From: Candidatus Neomicrothrix sp. UBA4542
GTDB taxonomy: Bacteria > Actinomycetota > Acidimicrobiia > Acidimicrobiales > Poriferisodalaceae
Direction: 5' to 3'
Assembly: GCA_002388005.1 (NCBI GenBank)
Contig: DGLO01000029.1
Coordinates: 18,133-24,100 of the forward strand
Length of the DNA stretch: 5,968 nucleotides
The position numbers were made by a program, and so were the translations under genes. Below, piece after piece: positions 5,063-5,968 of the stretch. The notes under the pieces were generated by a model. The model searched no databases and had not been told where the DNA came from. It saw only the letters and a program-made list of their open reading frames with translations. How positions within the stretch are numbered: position 1 is the stretch's first letter; each line of letters opens with the position of its first letter.

Positions 5063-5079
5063 ATATGTCATGGGAACAC

Positions 5080-5968
5080 TTACCCGCACCCGCTGGTGTT
5101 GCCACAAGAACGGCAGGTGTAGCACGTGCCCGCTCGCACCATCCGATCGCCACAACTAGAGCAGAGCGGTGCATCACTTAGAACACCGAGCTGCGACGAA
5201 GGTGGATCCGCTACGGGTTCAGCCCCAATCGCAGTCTCCACCGTTGCTTCTTCAAGTCCGGGGAGGTGCTGGTCCATTCGTTCCTCGCTGGACAGAACAC
5301 CAAGTTCCTGTCGCTCCTGAACGGGTAGGTATTCGAGTGCCAACCGCCGAAAAATGTAATCCACCAAACTGCTTGCTATTCGGAGTTGCGGATCATCGGT
5401 AATTCCCGCGGGCTCGAATCGGACGTTGGTGAAGGCTTCGACGTAAGAACGAAGAGGCACCCCGTACTGGAGGCCATGACTTACAGAAATCGCAAACGCG
5501 TCCATGATGCCCGCGAGCGTCGAGCCTTGTTTGGCCACCGTAAGAAAGATCTCTCCAGGCCGACCATCGTCGTATTCGCCGACGGTCATATAGCCGTGAC
5601 AGTCCGCTACTCGAAACGAGAAGGTTCGGGATCGTCGGGTACGCGGAAGCTTTTCTCGCTCCGGAGCGGCGCGGACTGCAACAAGTTCAGTAGTGACCGC
5701 GTCACTACCGACTGCTTCACCATCGCGAGTGGTCGACAATGGTTGACCAATCTTGCAGTTGTCTCGGTAGATCGCTACTGCCTTCAGCCCAAGCTTCCAC
5801 GCCTTGAGGTGCAGATTTTCGACGTCTTCAACAGTCGCCGTTTCCGGCAGATTCACTGTTTTTGAGATGGCTCCTGAAACGAACGGCTGTACGGCAGCCA
5901 TCATCAAGATGTGGGCCTCGTGATGGATGATGTTGTCCCCCATGGAACACGCGAAGACTGGAAGGTGG
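5080..5968 (-). CDS. nrdJ: Class II (adenosylcobalamin-dependent) ribonucleotide reductase, C-terminal part
   Basis: The gene runs off the right edge. About 295 C-terminal residues are visible, starting before HLPVFAC and not at the ATG at 5943. The enzyme reduces ribonucleotides to deoxyribonucleotides with an adenosylcobalamin-generated thiyl radical and does not need oxygen. MMAAVQPFVSGAISKTVNLP and LHLKAWKLGLKAVAIYRD are the characteristic end of the catalytic barrel. A charged linker of about 50 residues follows, then the TSCPD-like domain with GYMTVGEYDDGRPGEIF, GIMDAFAISVSHGLQYGVPL and FEPAGITDDPQLRIA. The extreme C-terminus has CSSCG, CYTCRSCG and TSGCG: a zinc-ribbon-like Cys array with the terminal Cys expected to shuttle electrons to the active site. 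The catalytic cysteines and cobalamin-binding residues lie outside the window. It is followed by tdk after 40 bp. Confidence 0.92.
   Translation of the reverse strand, partial: HLPVFACSMGDNIIHHEAHILMMAAVQPFVSGAISKTVNLPETATVEDVENLHLKAWKLGLKAVAIYRDNCKIGQPLSTTRDGEAVGSDAVTTELVAVRAAPEREKLPRTRRSRTFSFRVADCHGYMTVGEYDDGRPGEIFLTVAKQGSTLAGIMDAFAISVSHGLQYGVPLRSYVEAFTNVRFEPAGITDDPQLRIASSLVDYIFRRLALEYLPVQERQELGVLSSEERMDQHLPGLEEATVETAIGAEPVADPPSSQLGVLSDAPLCSSCGDRMVRAGTCYTCRSCGNTSGCG

Noticed and set aside
5040..5177. N-terminal extension of tdk to the ATG at 5177
   Set aside because: It would overlap the nrdJ C-terminal Cys array by nearly 100 bp and adds residues before the normal TK start; ATG 5039 fits the family and the upstream -10.
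5690..5708. Perfect 8-bp inverted repeat GTAGTGAC/GTCACTAC with 3-nt spacer inside nrdJ
   Set aside because: It lies in the variable linker-coding region; a repeat of this size is expected about once by chance in a window this long, and nothing nearby suggests a regulatory role.
5386..5865. 159-residue plus-strand open frame opposite nrdJ
   Set aside because: It is antisense to well-conserved class II reductase sequence and has no recognisable domain or ribosome site.

Overview
The window looks like a compact, moderate-GC chromosomal segment from an actinomycetote, possibly a free-living or marine Acidimicrobiia-type lineage. The phylum call rests on a DUF3039 protein, a mycoredoxin-like glutaredoxin, an actinobacterial-type ferrochelatase with a Cys-rich C-terminus, and a class II ribonucleotide reductase. 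The lineage within the phylum is inference, because no rRNA or other phylogenetic marker is present. All genes are housekeeping or metabolic. I see no mobile element, tRNA, rRNA, CRISPR array or phage gene.

Layout, left to right. (1) The N-terminus of an S9-family peptidase (minus strand, runs off the left edge) diverges across 34 bp from a PaaI-type hotdog thioesterase (plus). (2) The thioesterase converges, with a 1-bp gap, on a two-gene minus-strand operon: DUF3039 zinc protein then mycoredoxin-like glutaredoxin, translationally coupled by a 4-nt stop/start overlap. (3) A 75-bp divergent spacer leads to a plus-strand MFS transporter of the monocarboxylate/oxalate-formate type. (4) The transporter overlaps, tail to tail by 14 bp, a minus-strand pair: a small acidic protein of unknown function, then a cupin of the 2,4'-dihydroxyacetophenone dioxygenase (DAD) family. 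(5) A 40-bp divergent spacer leads to ferrochelatase (plus), which converges with a 1-bp gap on a minus-strand pair: the C-terminal part of adenosylcobalamin-dependent ribonucleotide reductase (runs off the right edge) followed by thymidine kinase.

How the genes relate. Ribonucleotide reductase and thymidine kinase both feed deoxynucleotide pools, by de novo reduction and by salvage. The glutaredoxin probably works in mycothiol-dependent thiol repair, and ferrochelatase inserts iron in haem synthesis. The transporter and DAD-like cupin could both handle small organic acids, but only their positions suggest this.

Two architectural features stand out. The strand switches six times in about 6 kb, and all three convergent junctions have a gap of 1 bp or less. 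Also, several start codons lie 6 or 7 nt downstream of a TANNNT -10-like hexamer and lack a Shine-Dalgarno sequence, which suggests leaderless mRNAs, whereas other genes have clear Shine-Dalgarno motifs. I found no convincing novel system. The most interesting items are the leaderless signals, the DUF3039-glutaredoxin coupling, the Cys-rich ferrochelatase tail and the uncharacterised acidic protein.
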